Position numbers and translations under genes: made by a program. The notes beneath the pieces were generated by a model. That model worked only from the letters and a program-made list of their open reading frames with translations, searched no databases and was not told the DNA's origin. A stretch of DNA of 64,000 nt from Microbulbifer sp. YPW16 (lineage in GTDB: Bacteria > Pseudomonadota > Gammaproteobacteria > Pseudomonadales > Cellvibrionaceae). The stretch lies in contig NZ_CP089928.1 in NCBI RefSeq assembly GCF_021290385.1, forward strand, positions 976,501-1,040,500, in the 5' to 3' direction. Each line of letters starts with the position of its first letter. The first letter of the stretch is position 1. Shown in pieces: positions 29,753-39,322 of this stretch.

Positions 29753-32217
29753 TGGCCGCGACCCCCACCCTGCCGCTGAAACTGCTCGGCCGCGACTGGC
29801 GCGGTGGCGAACTGGCCCTGATTGCCACCGCACTGGTGCTGGCAGTGGCCTGCGTAACGGCGATTGCGCACTTCAGTGACCGCCTGACCCGCGCCATGCA
29901 TATCCAGTCGCAGACCTTCCTGGCGGCCGAACGGGTCGTCCGCAGCAGCAAGCCGGTCGATCCCGCATGGACCGATGAGGCCCGCGATCGCGGCCTGGAA
30001 CGGGCCGAAACAGTATCTTTCGCATCCATGCTCTCCGCCGGCGAGCAGTTCCAGTTTGCCGCCATCAAGGCGGTCAGCGCCGGTTACCCGCTGGTGGGCC
30101 ACCTGGAAATGCGCACCGCCGCCGATGCCCCCAGGGAGGTGGTGTCGCAGGGACCCGGCACTGGCGAGGTATGGCTGGAACCGCGCCTGCTGCCGCTGCT
30201 GGAACTGCAGATGGGCGACCGGCTGCAGGTGGGCGAGGCGGAACTGCTGGTAACCGGCCTGCTGGACCACGAACCCGACCGCAGCGACAACCTGTTTTCC
30301 ATGGGCGCGCGGGTGATGATGAATATCGCCGACCTGCCCGCCACCAACATCATCCAGCCCGGCAGCCGCGTGCGCTACCGCTACCTGTTCGCCGGCGACG
30401 ACGCGGCACTGGAGAGTTACTTCAAGTGGCTGGAGCCGCGCCTGACCGAGCACCAGCGGGTGATCGACCTGCGCGAGGGCCAGCCGCGGGTGGCCTCTGC
30501 GCTGGACCGGGCCGAGAGCTTCCTGTTCCTGGCTGGCAGCCTGGCCGTGCTGCTCGCCAGCGTGGCAGTGGGCCTGGCGGCGCGCCGCTACAGCCTGCGC
30601 CACACCGCCTACGTGGCGGTAATGAAAAGCCTGGGGGCGGGCCGCGCCAAGGTGCTGCAGATCTACATCGGCCAGCTGGTCGCCCTGGCATTGTGTGCCA
30701 CTGTCGTCGGGCTGCTGATCGGGAGCCTGATCCAGGCCCAGGCGGTCAGCCTGATGGCCGATTTCTTCCCGGTGGAGCCGCCGCCCAGCAGCTGGAACCC
30801 GCTGCTGGTGGGCCTGGCTACCGGATTTGCCTGCGCCTTCGGTTTTGCCCTGCCGCCGTTGTTCCGGCTGGCCCGGACCGACCCCATGCAGACCCTGCGC
30901 CGCGACTGGAGCAATCCGGACCGGCGCGAATGGCTGGGCATGGTCATGGGGCCCACCAGTATGCTGCTCCTGATCTGGTGGCTGTCGGGCAGCCTGCCCA
31001 TCACCCTGGCCCTGTTTGCCGGCATGGCCCTGCTGGTGGGTGGCAGCGCGCTGGTGAACCAGCTGCTGGTGCGCGGCCAGCTGGCCTCCCTGGGCGGCGC
31101 CTGGCGGATCGCGCTGGGCAGCCTGCAGCGGCGCGCGGCCTTCAATACCCTGCTGATCGCCGCATTTGGCACCGGCCTGCTGGCGATGCTGGCCCTGGTG
31201 TTCGCCCGCACCACGCTGATCGAAGAGTGGCGCATGCAGTTGCCAGAGAACGCCCCCAACCATTTCATGTTCAATATCGCTCCCCATGATGTGGAGCGAC
31301 TGCAGGCATTGCTGGATGAGAACGGCATCGCGGCCACCGAAATCTATCCCATGGTCCGCGGCCGCCTGGTGGCCATCAACGATGTGCCGGCGACAGGGCG
31401 CGAGGAGCAGGCCGGGGCCCTGCGCCGCGAACTGAACCTGAGCTGGACCGAAAACCTGGCGCCGGATAACCGCATCGTCGCCGGTGATTGGTGGGACAGG
31501 GCTGATGAGGGCGTCTCCGTGGAGGTGGAACTGGCGGCGCGCCTGAACCTGGCCCTGGGCGACAAGCTGCGCTTCTCGATTGGCGGCCTGGAAGTCGAGA
31601 CCCATATCGCCAGCCTGCGCTCGCTGGACTGGAACAGTATGCGGCCCAATTTCTACATGCTGTTCGCTCCCGGAACACTGGATGATTTCCCGGCCACCTA
31701 TATCACCAGTTTTTACCTACCGGCAGACCAGAAACTGCTGGTCAACGACCTGGTACGCAATTTCCCCAGTGTCAGCCTGATCGAGCTGGACAAGATCATC
31801 GAGCGCATTCGCGACACCATCGGGCAGGTCTCCCTGGCCATTGAGTCGGTGATGGCGCTGATGCTGGTGGCCGGGGTCCTGGTGCTGATCTCCGGTGTGC
31901 GCTCCAGCATTGCCGAGCGCTTGCAGGAGGCGGCCATCATCCGCACACTCGGCGGCCGCCGCGGCCTGCTGCTGAAGAGCCTGGTGATCGAGTTCGGCCT
32001 CCTCGGCATCGCCGCCGGGCTGCTGGCCGCCATCGGCGCCGAGGCAACGCTGGCGGTACTGGCGATGCGGGTGTTCGAGTTGCCGTTCAGCCTGCACCCG
32101 CTGTTGTGGCTGGCCGGCCCCATTGCCGGCGCCCTGCTGGTGGGCATCGCCGGCACCCTGGCCTGCCGCAGCTCGGTCAGCCAGCCGCCGCTGAAAGTAC
32201 TGCGCGAGCTGGCCTGA
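29752..32217 (+). CDS. ybbP: ABC transporter permease (YbbP, FtsX-like)
   Basis: 821 residues with about ten membrane helices in the arrangement helix–periplasmic domain–three helices–linker–helices–second periplasmic domain–three helices, which corresponds to two FtsX-type permease units. ARRYSLRHTAYVAVMKSLGAG and IAERLQEAAIIRTLGGRRG are the two coupling-helix regions that touch YbbA. The family is thought to move or extract envelope lipids or lipoproteins; for YbbAP an esterase-linked role with TesA has been proposed from gene linkage. Substrate unknown. Confidence 0.9.
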   Translation: MAATPTLPLKLLGRDWRGGELALIATALVLAVACVTAIAHFSDRLTRAMHIQSQTFLAAERVVRSSKPVDPAWTDEARDRGLERAETVSFASMLSAGEQFQFAAIKAVSAGYPLVGHLEMRTAADAPREVVSQGPGTGEVWLEPRLLPLLELQMGDRLQVGEAELLVTGLLDHEPDRSDNLFSMGARVMMNIADLPATNIIQPGSRVRYRYLFAGDDAALESYFKWLEPRLTEHQRVIDLREGQPRVASALDRAESFLFLAGSLAVLLASVAVGLAARRYSLRHTAYVAVMKSLGAGRAKVLQIYIGQLVALALCATVVGLLIGSLIQAQAVSLMADFFPVEPPPSSWNPLLVGLATGFACAFGFALPPLFRLARTDPMQTLRRDWSNPDRREWLGMVMGPTSMLLLIWWLSGSLPITLALFAGMALLVGGSALVNQLLVRGQLASLGGAWRIALGSLQRRAAFNTLLIAAFGTGLLAMLALVFARTTLIEEWRMQLPENAPNHFMFNIAPHDVERLQALLDENGIAATEIYPMVRGRLVAINDVPATGREEQAGALRRELNLSWTENLAPDNRIVAGDWWDRADEGVSVEVELAARLNLALGDKLRFSIGGLEVETHIASLRSLDWNSMRPNFYMLFAPGTLDDFPATYITSFYLPADQKLLVNDLVRNFPSVSLIELDKIIERIRDTIGQVSLAIESVMALMLVAGVLVLISGVRSSIAERLQEAAIIRTLGGRRGLLLKSLVIEFGLLGIAAGLLAAIGAEATLAVLAMRVFELPFSLHPLLWLAGPIAGALLVGIAGTLACRSSVSQPPLKVLRELA

Positions 32218-32383
32218 TAACTGCCCTCCCCCGCGGCAGGGACCTGTCGACGCGACCTTACCGGCTCCCGCCGCGGTCGCGCCGCTGGTCCCTGCCGTGG
32301 GCTACTCCCGCAAAAACGGTACAATGTCGCCTTTGCCCCGGCGCGCCACGGGGTTGTCACTCACCACAATCATTGCTGTTTCT

Positions 32384-33658
32384 ATGGATCTCGATTTCGA
32401 TCGCAAGCATATCTGGCACCCCTACTCCTCACTGATCGCCCCTCCGCCGGTGTATCCGGTCGCCCGCGCCGAGGGTGTGCGTTTCTACCTGGAGGACGGT
32501 CGCGGCCTGATCGATGGCATGTCGTCCTGGTGGTGCGCCCTGCACGGCTATAACGTGCCGGAACTCAACCGCGCCGCCCGTGAGCAGATGGAGAAGATGT
32601 CGCATGTGATGTTCGGTGGCCTCACCCACGAGCCGGCGATCGAGCTGTGCCGCAAGCTGGTGGACATCACCCCCGAGCCACTGCAGCGGGTCTTCCTCGC
32701 CGACTCCGGCTCGGTATCCGTGGAAGTGTCGATCAAGATGGCCCTGCAATACTGGCAGTCGCAGGGCAAGAGCGAAAAGAACCGGCTGCTGGCCCTGCGC
32801 AATGGCTATCACGGCGATACCTTCGGTGCCATGGCCACCTGCGACCCGGTCACCGGCATGCATCACCTGTTTGCCAGTCACCTCACCGGGCACCTGTTCG
32901 CGCCAGCGCCGGGTCCGCGATTCGAGGAACCGTGCAATGATGAGGATATCGCCGAACTGCGCCAGGTGATCGAGGAAAACCAACACCAGCTGGCGGCACT
33001 GATCCTGGAACCGATTGTCCAGGGCGCCGGCGGCATGCGGTTTTATTCGCCGGAGTACCTCCGGCGCGTGCGGGCACTCTGCGACGAGTTCGACCTGCTA
33101 CTGATCGCCGATGAAATCGCCACCGGTTTCGGCCGCAGCGGCAAACTGTTCGCCTGTGAGCATGCCGGAATCAGCCCGGATATCCTTACCCTGGGCAAGG
33201 CCCTGACCGGCGGCACCATGACCCTCGCCGCCACCCTGTGCACCGACCGCGTCGCCGAGGGGATCTGCCGCGGCGAGGCGGGTGTATTCATGCACGGCCC
33301 CACATTCATGGGTAACCCGCTGGCCTGTGCGGTCTCCAATGCCAGCATCGACCTGCTGCTCGCCGGCCCCTGGCAGGAACGGGTCAGCGCAATCGAGAAC
33401 CAACTGCGCGACGAACTGGCCCCGCTGGCCGACAACAGCGCCGTCCAGGACGTGCGCAGCCTCGGCGCTATCGGTGTAGTGGAAATGCGCGAGCCGGTAG
33501 ACATGCAGCGGGTACAGGAGGCCCTGATCGAACGCGGCGTATGGCTACGCCCGTTCGGCCGTATGGTGTACGCCATGCCGCCATATATCATCGAGCGCGA
33601 GGAGCTCAGCCAGCTGACCACAGCGATGGTGGAAGTACTGGGCCGGCAGCAGGCCTGA
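32384..33658 (+). CDS. bioA: Adenosylmethionine-8-amino-7-oxononanoate aminotransferase
   Basis: 424 residues, a class-III PLP aminotransferase. IWHPYSSL at the N-terminus and DGMSSWWCALHGYN are BioA-specific, and the PLP lysine is in LTLGKALTGGT near residue 271. Converts KAPA to DAPA in biotin synthesis using S-adenosylmethionine as amino donor. The ATG at MDLDFDRKHIWHPY was chosen over an upstream one because it matches family starts. No other bio gene is next to it. A BirA operator in the 166-base upstream gap was not recognised. Confidence 0.95.
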   Translation: MDLDFDRKHIWHPYSSLIAPPPVYPVARAEGVRFYLEDGRGLIDGMSSWWCALHGYNVPELNRAAREQMEKMSHVMFGGLTHEPAIELCRKLVDITPEPLQRVFLADSGSVSVEVSIKMALQYWQSQGKSEKNRLLALRNGYHGDTFGAMATCDPVTGMHHLFASHLTGHLFAPAPGPRFEEPCNDEDIAELRQVIEENQHQLAALILEPIVQGAGGMRFYSPEYLRRVRALCDEFDLLLIADEIATGFGRSGKLFACEHAGISPDILTLGKALTGGTMTLAATLCTDRVAEGICRGEAGVFMHGPTFMGNPLACAVSNASIDLLLAGPWQERVSAIENQLRDELAPLADNSAVQDVRSLGAIGVVEMREPVDMQRVQEALIERGVWLRPFGRMVYAMPPYIIEREELSQLTTAMVEVLGRQQA

Positions 33659-33738
33659 TCGTCCAGCAACCCGATATTACAAATCGCCCGCGGGAGCCTG
33701 GAAGCAGGCTCCTGCAGCAATAAGATTCGTTTGATTGA

Positions 33739-34800
33739 GTGAACCGAGTGCAGCCGCTATTACAAATCGCCGACCTGGAATGCCGTTATGGAAAGCGGGT
33801 GATCCTGGAAGCCGTTTCCCTCACCCTGCACCAGGGGGAGATCGGCTGCCTGCTGGGCCCCAGTGGCTGCGGCAAGACCACACTGCTGCATGCCATTGCC
33901 GGCTTCCAGCCCATTTTCCACGGCAGCATCTCCCTGGATGGAGAGGTCATCTCCACTCCCACCGCGGCCCTGCCGCCGGAGAAACGCCAGGTGGGCGTGG
34001 TATTCCAGGACTACGCCCTCTTCCCGCACCTGTCCGTCGCCGGTAACCTGGCTTTCGGACTGGCGGGGATGCCCCGGGCGGAACAGCGGGCCCGCGTCGA
34101 GGAAATGCTGGAGCTTGTGCACCTGCAGGAATACGCCGGCCACTTCCCCCACCAGCTGTCCGGTGGCCAGCAGCAGCGCGTGGCACTGGCCCGGGCCCTG
34201 GCACCACGCCCGCGGCTGCTGTTGATGGACGAGCCGTTCTCCAACCTGGATACCGAGCTGCGGCGCAGTCTTGCCAGGGAGGTGCGCCATATCCTGCGCG
34301 AAACCGGCACCTCGGCACTGATCGTCACCCACGACCGCAGCGAGGCGTTTATTGCCGGGGACCGGATCGGGGTTATTACCCATGGGCGCCTGCAGCAATG
34401 GGATACACCGGAAACTGTTTACCGCACACCGGCCACCACCGGGGTGGCGCGGATCGTCGGCGAGGGCAACCTGCTCCGGGGCAAGGTGGTGCAGCCAGGG
34501 CTGGTGGATACGGAACTGGGACAGGTGGAGATCCGTGATACCGACCGGCCCGCTGGTTCCCACGTGGATATTTTCGCCCGCAGCGGCGACCTGGTCGCGG
34601 GCGAGCACCACCGCGCAGTCACGGTACAGGTGGTGGAAAAGCACTTTCTCGGCGACAGCGCCCTGTATCGCTTCCGGCTGCCGGGCGGTCGCACCATTGA
34701 GGCCAACCTGGAAAGCCCGGTGGACATTGCACCAGGCCAGGAAATCGCCCTGCGCATGGAAGGCCCACTGGTATTTGCCCGGGGCCGCGGCCACACCTGA
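33739..34800 (+). CDS. fbpC: Iron(III) ABC transporter ATP-binding protein (FbpC-like)
   Basis: 353 residues from a GTG start. Walker A GPSGCGKTT, signature LSGGQQQRVALARA, Walker B LLLMDEPFSNLD and H-loop VTHDRSEA are intact. The C-terminal about 110 residues form a TOBE-type regulatory domain (VARIVGEGNLLRGKV). Provides energy for import of ferric iron with the permease and binding protein encoded on the opposite strand. The gene lies convergent to fbpB rather than in the same operon, with a 16-base gap. Confidence 0.85.
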   Translation: MNRVQPLLQIADLECRYGKRVILEAVSLTLHQGEIGCLLGPSGCGKTTLLHAIAGFQPIFHGSISLDGEVISTPTAALPPEKRQVGVVFQDYALFPHLSVAGNLAFGLAGMPRAEQRARVEEMLELVHLQEYAGHFPHQLSGGQQQRVALARALAPRPRLLLMDEPFSNLDTELRRSLAREVRHILRETGTSALIVTHDRSEAFIAGDRIGVITHGRLQQWDTPETVYRTPATTGVARIVGEGNLLRGKVVQPGLVDTELGQVEIRDTDRPAGSHVDIFARSGDLVAGEHHRAVTVQVVEKHFLGDSALYRFRLPGGRTIEANLESPVDIAPGQEIALRMEGPLVFARGRGHT

Positions 34801-34816
34801 GCGCCGGCCAGTCTCG

Positions 34817-36532
34817 CTACAGTGCCGGGGCCTCGGTCTCCCGCAGCAACTCCGGCCCGGCCGCCCGCCCCTTCCGTCCCATTGAGCGGCTGAGCAGGAT
34901 CACCGGCAGCAGCCCCACCAGCACGATCATCAGCGCGCCCAATGCCGAGCGCTCCAGCATCTCGTCAGAGGCGAACTGGTAAACATAGGTAGCCAGGGTC
35001 TCAAAGCCGAACGGGCGCAGCAGCAGGGTTGCCGGCAGTTCTTTCATGCAGTCGACGAACACCACCAATGCACCGCTCAGCAGTCCCGCGCGCACCAGCG
35101 GCAGGTGCACATACCACAGGGTCTGCCAGCTATTGCGGCCCAGGGCCCGGGCGGCCCGATCCATCGACGGGGTGACTTTCTCCAGGCTGGTTTCCGCCGC
35201 CCCGGCCGAGACCGCGAGGAAGCGCGCCGTGTAGGCAAACAGGATGGCGAACACCGTGCCGCTCAGGAGCAGGCCCGTGGAAACCCCGAACTGGCTGCGC
35301 ATAAACGCATCCAGTGTGTTGTCGAAAGCCCCCAGCGGAATCAGCACCCCGATCGCCATCACTGCGCCGGGCATGGCGTAGCCCAGCCGCGCGAAGCTGA
35401 CCAGTACCCTGACCGCGCGGGTGGGAAACAGGCGCTTGCCGTAAGCCAGTATAAGCCCCAGCAGGGCGGTGCAGGCAGCGGCCCCGGCCGACAGCGCAAA
35501 ACTGTTGCCCGCGATGCCGATAAAATCATCCGTCCAGTAACTGGCAAAATTCCCCAGGGCATAACTGCCCAACACCAGCAGCGGCACACCGAAGCCGGCG
35601 ACAAGGAGCAGCAGGCAGAAACCACACGCCAGCCAGGCGCCACTTGCGCGCAGCCGATAGGTATCTTCGTTGCGCGCGGGCGATTGCACATAGTGCCGCT
35701 GGCGCGCCCGGCCGAGCCGTTCCAGCGAGATCAGCAACACCACAAACACCAGCGTACTGCAGGCAATCTGCGCCGCCCCGCCCAGGTTGCCGCGGCTGAG
35801 CCAGGTATCGTAGATCCCCACACTCAGGGTGCGCACCGCAAAAAAGTCCACCGTACCGAAGTCGTTCAGGGTTTCCATCAGTACCAGGGACAGGCCCACG
35901 GCGATGGCCGGTCGCGCCATCGGCAGGGATACCCGCAGGAAACTCTGCCAGGGAGAACAGCCGAGGGCCCGGCTGGCCGCGCGGATACTGCCGCACTGTT
36001 CCAGGAAGGCCGCGCGCGCGAGCATGTAGACATAGGGATAGAGCACCAGTGACAACATGGCGATGGCGCCGCCCATGCTGCGGATCTCCGGGAACCAGTA
36101 GTCCCGCGCCGTCTGCCAGCCAAACCAGTCACGCAGGGCCCCCTGTACCGGCCCGGCGTACTCCAGCAAGTCGGTGTACACGTAAGCAATAACATAGGCG
36201 GGCACGGCGAATGGCAACAGTAACGCCCACTCGAAAAAGCCGCGCCCGGGAAACCGGCACATGGTCACCAGCCAGGCCGCGCCCACCCCGGTCACCAGGG
36301 TGAAGAAGCCCACTCCCGCCGCCAACACCAGGGTCTCGGACACATAGTGGAAGAACACCGTTTCCAGCAGGTGCGGCCAGATATTCTCCTCGGGAAAAAA
36401 CGCCAGCCAGAATATCGCCAGCACCGGAAGTGCCACCAGCAGCGCCACCGCGGCCACGAGCACCAGCCAGCTCCGGCCAGAGGCATCGGCCCCGGCGGCG
36501 GAGAAATTATTCTGCATGTTCACCATACGCAA
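34817..36532 (-). CDS. fbpB: Iron(III) ABC transporter permease, fused two-domain (FbpB-like)
   Basis: About 571 residues with roughly 12 membrane helices. It contains two BPD permease units, each with an EAA loop: RAASRALGCSPWQSFLRVSLP in the first half and RAARALGRNSWQTLWYVHLP in the second. Inner-membrane channel for ferric iron. A second ATG five codons later (MQNNFSAAG) is an equally good start. It follows fbpA by about 79 bases and is probably in its transcription unit. Confidence 0.88.
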   Translation of the reverse strand: MRMVNMQNNFSAAGADASGRSWLVLVAAVALLVALPVLAIFWLAFFPEENIWPHLLETVFFHYVSETLVLAAGVGFFTLVTGVGAAWLVTMCRFPGRGFFEWALLLPFAVPAYVIAYVYTDLLEYAGPVQGALRDWFGWQTARDYWFPEIRSMGGAIAMLSLVLYPYVYMLARAAFLEQCGSIRAASRALGCSPWQSFLRVSLPMARPAIAVGLSLVLMETLNDFGTVDFFAVRTLSVGIYDTWLSRGNLGGAAQIACSTLVFVVLLISLERLGRARQRHYVQSPARNEDTYRLRASGAWLACGFCLLLLVAGFGVPLLVLGSYALGNFASYWTDDFIGIAGNSFALSAGAAACTALLGLILAYGKRLFPTRAVRVLVSFARLGYAMPGAVMAIGVLIPLGAFDNTLDAFMRSQFGVSTGLLLSGTVFAILFAYTARFLAVSAGAAETSLEKVTPSMDRAARALGRNSWQTLWYVHLPLVRAGLLSGALVVFVDCMKELPATLLLRPFGFETLATYVYQFASDEMLERSALGALMIVLVGLLPVILLSRSMGRKGRAAGPELLRETEAPAL

Positions 36533-36611
36533 AAAGCGCGACCCGCCCGGGCCGCGCTTCCATCATCTGACAGCTTATATCGCCGGCCCGTGGACCGGCA
36601 CCTTGTCCAAA

Positions 36612-37643
36612 CTAAAAGTCAAAACCGACTTCATCCACCAACTTTGACGCGGTGGGCACATGGGAGCCGATTTCCGTCAGGCTGATATCGTCTTCCTTGA
36701 ACTCACCCATATACTGGTTGATGAGGTCGGAGCGCTGCGTCCCCGGACGCACCGGGAACTCGAAGTTCTTCTCCGCATACAGGTACTGGGCCTGCTCGCC
36801 GGAGAGGAATTCCAGCAGCTTGACCGCATTGTCGCGGTTGGGCGCATACTTGGTCAGCGCCGCACCGGAGATAAACATATGGGTACCGCGGTCTTCCTGG
36901 TTGGGGAACACCAGGTTGACAGACTTCGCCCAGTCCACCTGCTCCGGCTCCTCTTTGTTGGTGATCATCTTGCCGAAGTAGTAGCTGTTGCCCAGCGACA
37001 GGTCACAGACACCCTCACTGATGGCCTTTACCTGGGCGCGATCGTTACCCTGCGGCTTGCGCGCCAGGTTCGCCTTGAGACCCTCCAGCCATTTTTTGGT
37101 CTCTTTCTCCCCATGGTGGGCAATCATGGAGGCAAACAGGGACAGGTTGTAGGGGTGCTTGCCACTGCGAGTACAGATACGGCCTTTCCACTTCGGGTCC
37201 GCCAGTTCCTCGTAGCGGGTAATCTCCCCCGGCTTGACCCGGTCCTTGGAGGCATAAATCAAGCGCGCGCGGGTGGTCAGCCCGAACCAGTGGTCCTCCC
37301 GGTCCCGGAACTGGGCCGGTATATTCTCCTCCAGCACTTCCGATTCAACGGGCTGGGTCAGCCCCTTGTCCACCAGCTCCACCAGGTTACTGGTATTGGA
37401 GGTCAGCACCAGGTCCGCGGGGCTGTTGCGCCCCTCGCGCTGCAGGCGCTCATTGAGTCCCTTGCTGGCGTAGACCACACGGGTTTCGATACCGGTCTCT
37501 TCGGTGAACCTGTCCAGCACCGGCTCGATCAGGAACGGCTGGCGATATGAGTAAATATTGACCTGCTCGGCGGCAACGCTGCCCATGGCAACGCCCAGGG
37601 CCACCGCTGCGGTGGTAAGACGGCAGAAAACACGCGCGATCAT
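36612..37643 (-). CDS. fbpA: Iron(III) ABC transporter substrate-binding protein (FbpA-like)
   Basis: 343 residues with a signal peptide ending SVAA. EQVNIYSYRQPFLIEPVLDRF and VVYASKGLNERLQREG are typical of ferric-binding proteins. The paired tyrosines in SLGNSYYFGKM are the expected Fe(III) ligands. Works in the periplasm as a transferrin-like carrier. A Fur-box-like sequence upstream suggests iron repression. First gene of fbpAB. Confidence 0.92.
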   Translation of the reverse strand: MIARVFCRLTTAAVALGVAMGSVAAEQVNIYSYRQPFLIEPVLDRFTEETGIETRVVYASKGLNERLQREGRNSPADLVLTSNTSNLVELVDKGLTQPVESEVLEENIPAQFRDREDHWFGLTTRARLIYASKDRVKPGEITRYEELADPKWKGRICTRSGKHPYNLSLFASMIAHHGEKETKKWLEGLKANLARKPQGNDRAQVKAISEGVCDLSLGNSYYFGKMITNKEEPEQVDWAKSVNLVFPNQEDRGTHMFISGAALTKYAPNRDNAVKLLEFLSGEQAQYLYAEKNFEFPVRPGTQRSDLINQYMGEFKEDDISLTEIGSHVPTASKLVDEVGFDF

Positions 37644-37691
37644 CCAATGTCCCTTTTACTGTTTGTGGATACAGTGACGGCACTGCACTTT

Positions 37692-37710
37692 GAGAAGGAT
37701 TCTCATTTCT
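37692..37710 (-). promoter_or_regulatory. Fur-box-like sequence upstream of fbpA
   Basis: GAGAAGGATTCTCATTTCT resembles the 19-base Fur consensus GATAATGATAATCATTATC at roughly two thirds of positions, including the central GATTCTCATT. It lies about 50–67 bases before the fbpA start, a usual promoter position. It supports iron-dependent repression of fbpAB. Confidence 0.55.
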
Positions 37711-37840
37711 AATGAAGCCAAAGTCAACTTTCGCCTGCCCCGGCACCGCGAGCCGGGAAATTTTCCTGCAAAGTCGCATATTTCAACCTATGCTTTGAAT
37801 CACAACACCGAACGCTAACCCCTGAACCCGAGGAGACGAT

Positions 37841-38347
37841 ATGAACCGCTATTTGCCCCTGCTGGCTCTGGCACTGCCCCTGGCCCTCGGCGGGTGTGGC
37901 CCCAAAGAGGAAGCCGAGACCGAAAGCGAGACCATTGAGTTCGAGAGGGAAACCCCGGCTGAAAGCACTTCCGACATGGATGCTGGCGGCACCTCTGATA
38001 TGGACAGCATGCCCGAGTCTGACCAATCCCAGGACATGCCCGGTGACGCCACCTCGCCCGACGACCAGGAAACCACCGGCCCGCAAATGGGAGATACCTC
38101 AGAGGTGGAGGTCTGTACCGACCAATGGTTTGTCTGGCTGAACCAGAAAGTCATGGCCATGCCGGACAAGAAAGCCAAACTGGACGAGATGCACCCCGAC
38201 GGCCCGCCAGAAGTCGGCAGTGATGAATGGTTCGTGGCCATGGACAAACTCACCGGTGGCGATGGCGCCCACGGCCCGGATGGCGGCAGCGATGAGTGGT
38301 GTAGCATGATGGAGAGCCGCTTCGACAAGATGCCGGACTCCTACTGA
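37841..38347 (+). CDS. Acidic lipoprotein with a repeated D-E/Q-W motif (hypothetical)
   Basis: 168 residues. MNRYLPLLALALPLALGGCG has a lipobox with Cys near residue 19, so it is probably a lipoprotein. A low-complexity Glu/Asp/Ser/Thr/Met-rich segment of about 70 residues follows. The C-terminal half has three similar units (TDQWFVWLNQKVMAMPDK, SDEWFVAMDKL, SDEWCSMMESRFDKMPDS) with two Cys residues. I do not recognise a family. A start with AGGAG Shine–Dalgarno makes it a credible gene. It starts 197 bases from divergent fbpA. Confidence 0.65.
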   Translation: MNRYLPLLALALPLALGGCGPKEEAETESETIEFERETPAESTSDMDAGGTSDMDSMPESDQSQDMPGDATSPDDQETTGPQMGDTSEVEVCTDQWFVWLNQKVMAMPDKKAKLDEMHPDGPPEVGSDEWFVAMDKLTGGDGAHGPDGGSDEWCSMMESRFDKMPDSY

Positions 38348-38436
38348 CAGACGCCCGCCCCGCCCGGGGCGATCCGGCATTGCCCGGCCGGGGTTGCCAT
38401 GCGCATCCCCGGCTCCCCTGCACGCAGGAGGATTCC

Positions 38437-38715
38437 ATGAACCCGTTGAGAAGCCTGCTGGTGGCCGCTCTCTTTGCTTCGGCTTCAATGCCGCATGCAC
38501 TCGCCGCAGATGAAGATGAGGAAAAACCACCACCCGGAGCCATGGCCCTTTCCACAGTGCTTACACAGCTGGAACAGCAGGGCTACACTCCCATCATCGA
38601 AGTCTCGCTCAGCGATGAGCGCTGGGAAGTGGAGGCCTATAAAACCGGCGAGAAACGTGAGCTTGAGGTGGACCCGAATTCCGGCGAAATTCTTTCCGAC
38701 AAGCCCGCTGACTGA
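38437..38715 (+). CDS. Small exported PepSY-domain protein
   Basis: 92 residues with a signal peptide (LLVAALFASASMPHALAA). The mature part has one PepSY-like unit: VLTQLEQQGYTPIIEVSLSDERWEVEAYK then ELEVDPNSGEIL. PepSY proteins are small periplasmic domains thought to inhibit peptidases or sense signals, and often accompany two-component systems. Shine–Dalgarno AGGAGG is 6 bases before the ATG. It lies 89 bases after the lipoprotein gene, and a related gene follows. Confidence 0.78.
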   Translation: MNPLRSLLVAALFASASMPHALAADEDEEKPPPGAMALSTVLTQLEQQGYTPIIEVSLSDERWEVEAYKTGEKRELEVDPNSGEILSDKPAD

Positions 38716-38957
38716 AACCCTCCCGCCGCGTTCGCGGCGGGCTCCCTCCCCCTGATTGCTCGTCACTCCCCGGTCAACGCCTCTGGTCACTAGGATTAAG
38801 CTCCTGCGGCGCATACCTCGCCGTACCTGGTATTGCTGGTAAATTTCTCTCTGCAGACAGGCGTCAGCCCCAAATAATATTTCCGGTAAATTCCTGTTGG
38901 AATTCGCCGCGGCGCACATTACCAATCATATATTTTCCAGTTGGTTCGGAGTGCGCT

Positions 38958-39281
38958 ATGAGCCTGTTGTCCGGAATCCTGCCCAGCATCCTGCTCACCG
39001 GGGGGCTCACCATGCCCATCCCCCCGGATCCGCAGGTCGAACCCAACATCAACCTGTATGACAGCGAGGACCTGTACGGGGACGAACCCGATGTAATCGC
39101 ACTGGAAGTTTCCACCGTGCGCCAGCGACTGCGGTCGCTGGGTTACCACCCGATCACCTCGATGGAATTCGAGAACGGCCGCTGGTCGATTATCGCCTAT
39201 CGCGGCGATCGCGCCCGCCACCTGCGGGTGGAGCCCAATACCGGCTGGGTGCTGTCTGACCGGCCCGCCGACGGGCGCTGA
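38958..39281 (+). CDS. Second small PepSY-domain protein
   Basis: 107 residues. VRQRLRSLGYHPITSMEFENGRWSIIAYR followed by LRVEPNTGWVLSDRPAD parallels the preceding gene, including the shared ending LSD-(K/R)-PAD, so the two are paralogues. The N-terminus is hydrophobic (LLSGILPSILLTGGLTMP), possibly a short signal peptide. A 242-base gap without a gene separates them; I see nothing specific in it. Convergent with the LysR gene. Confidence 0.72.
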   Translation: MSLLSGILPSILLTGGLTMPIPPDPQVEPNINLYDSEDLYGDEPDVIALEVSTVRQRLRSLGYHPITSMEFENGRWSIIAYRGDRARHLRVEPNTGWVLSDRPADGR

Positions 39282-39322
39282 CCGGTCACAGGAAACTCGC
39301 GCAATCACATCGGCGCCTTTAC

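Noticed and set aside
29440-31605. Open frame of about 721 codons on the minus strand
   Set aside because: Antisense to ybbA/ybbP; composition is Gln/His/Gly-rich as in shadow frames, no motif.
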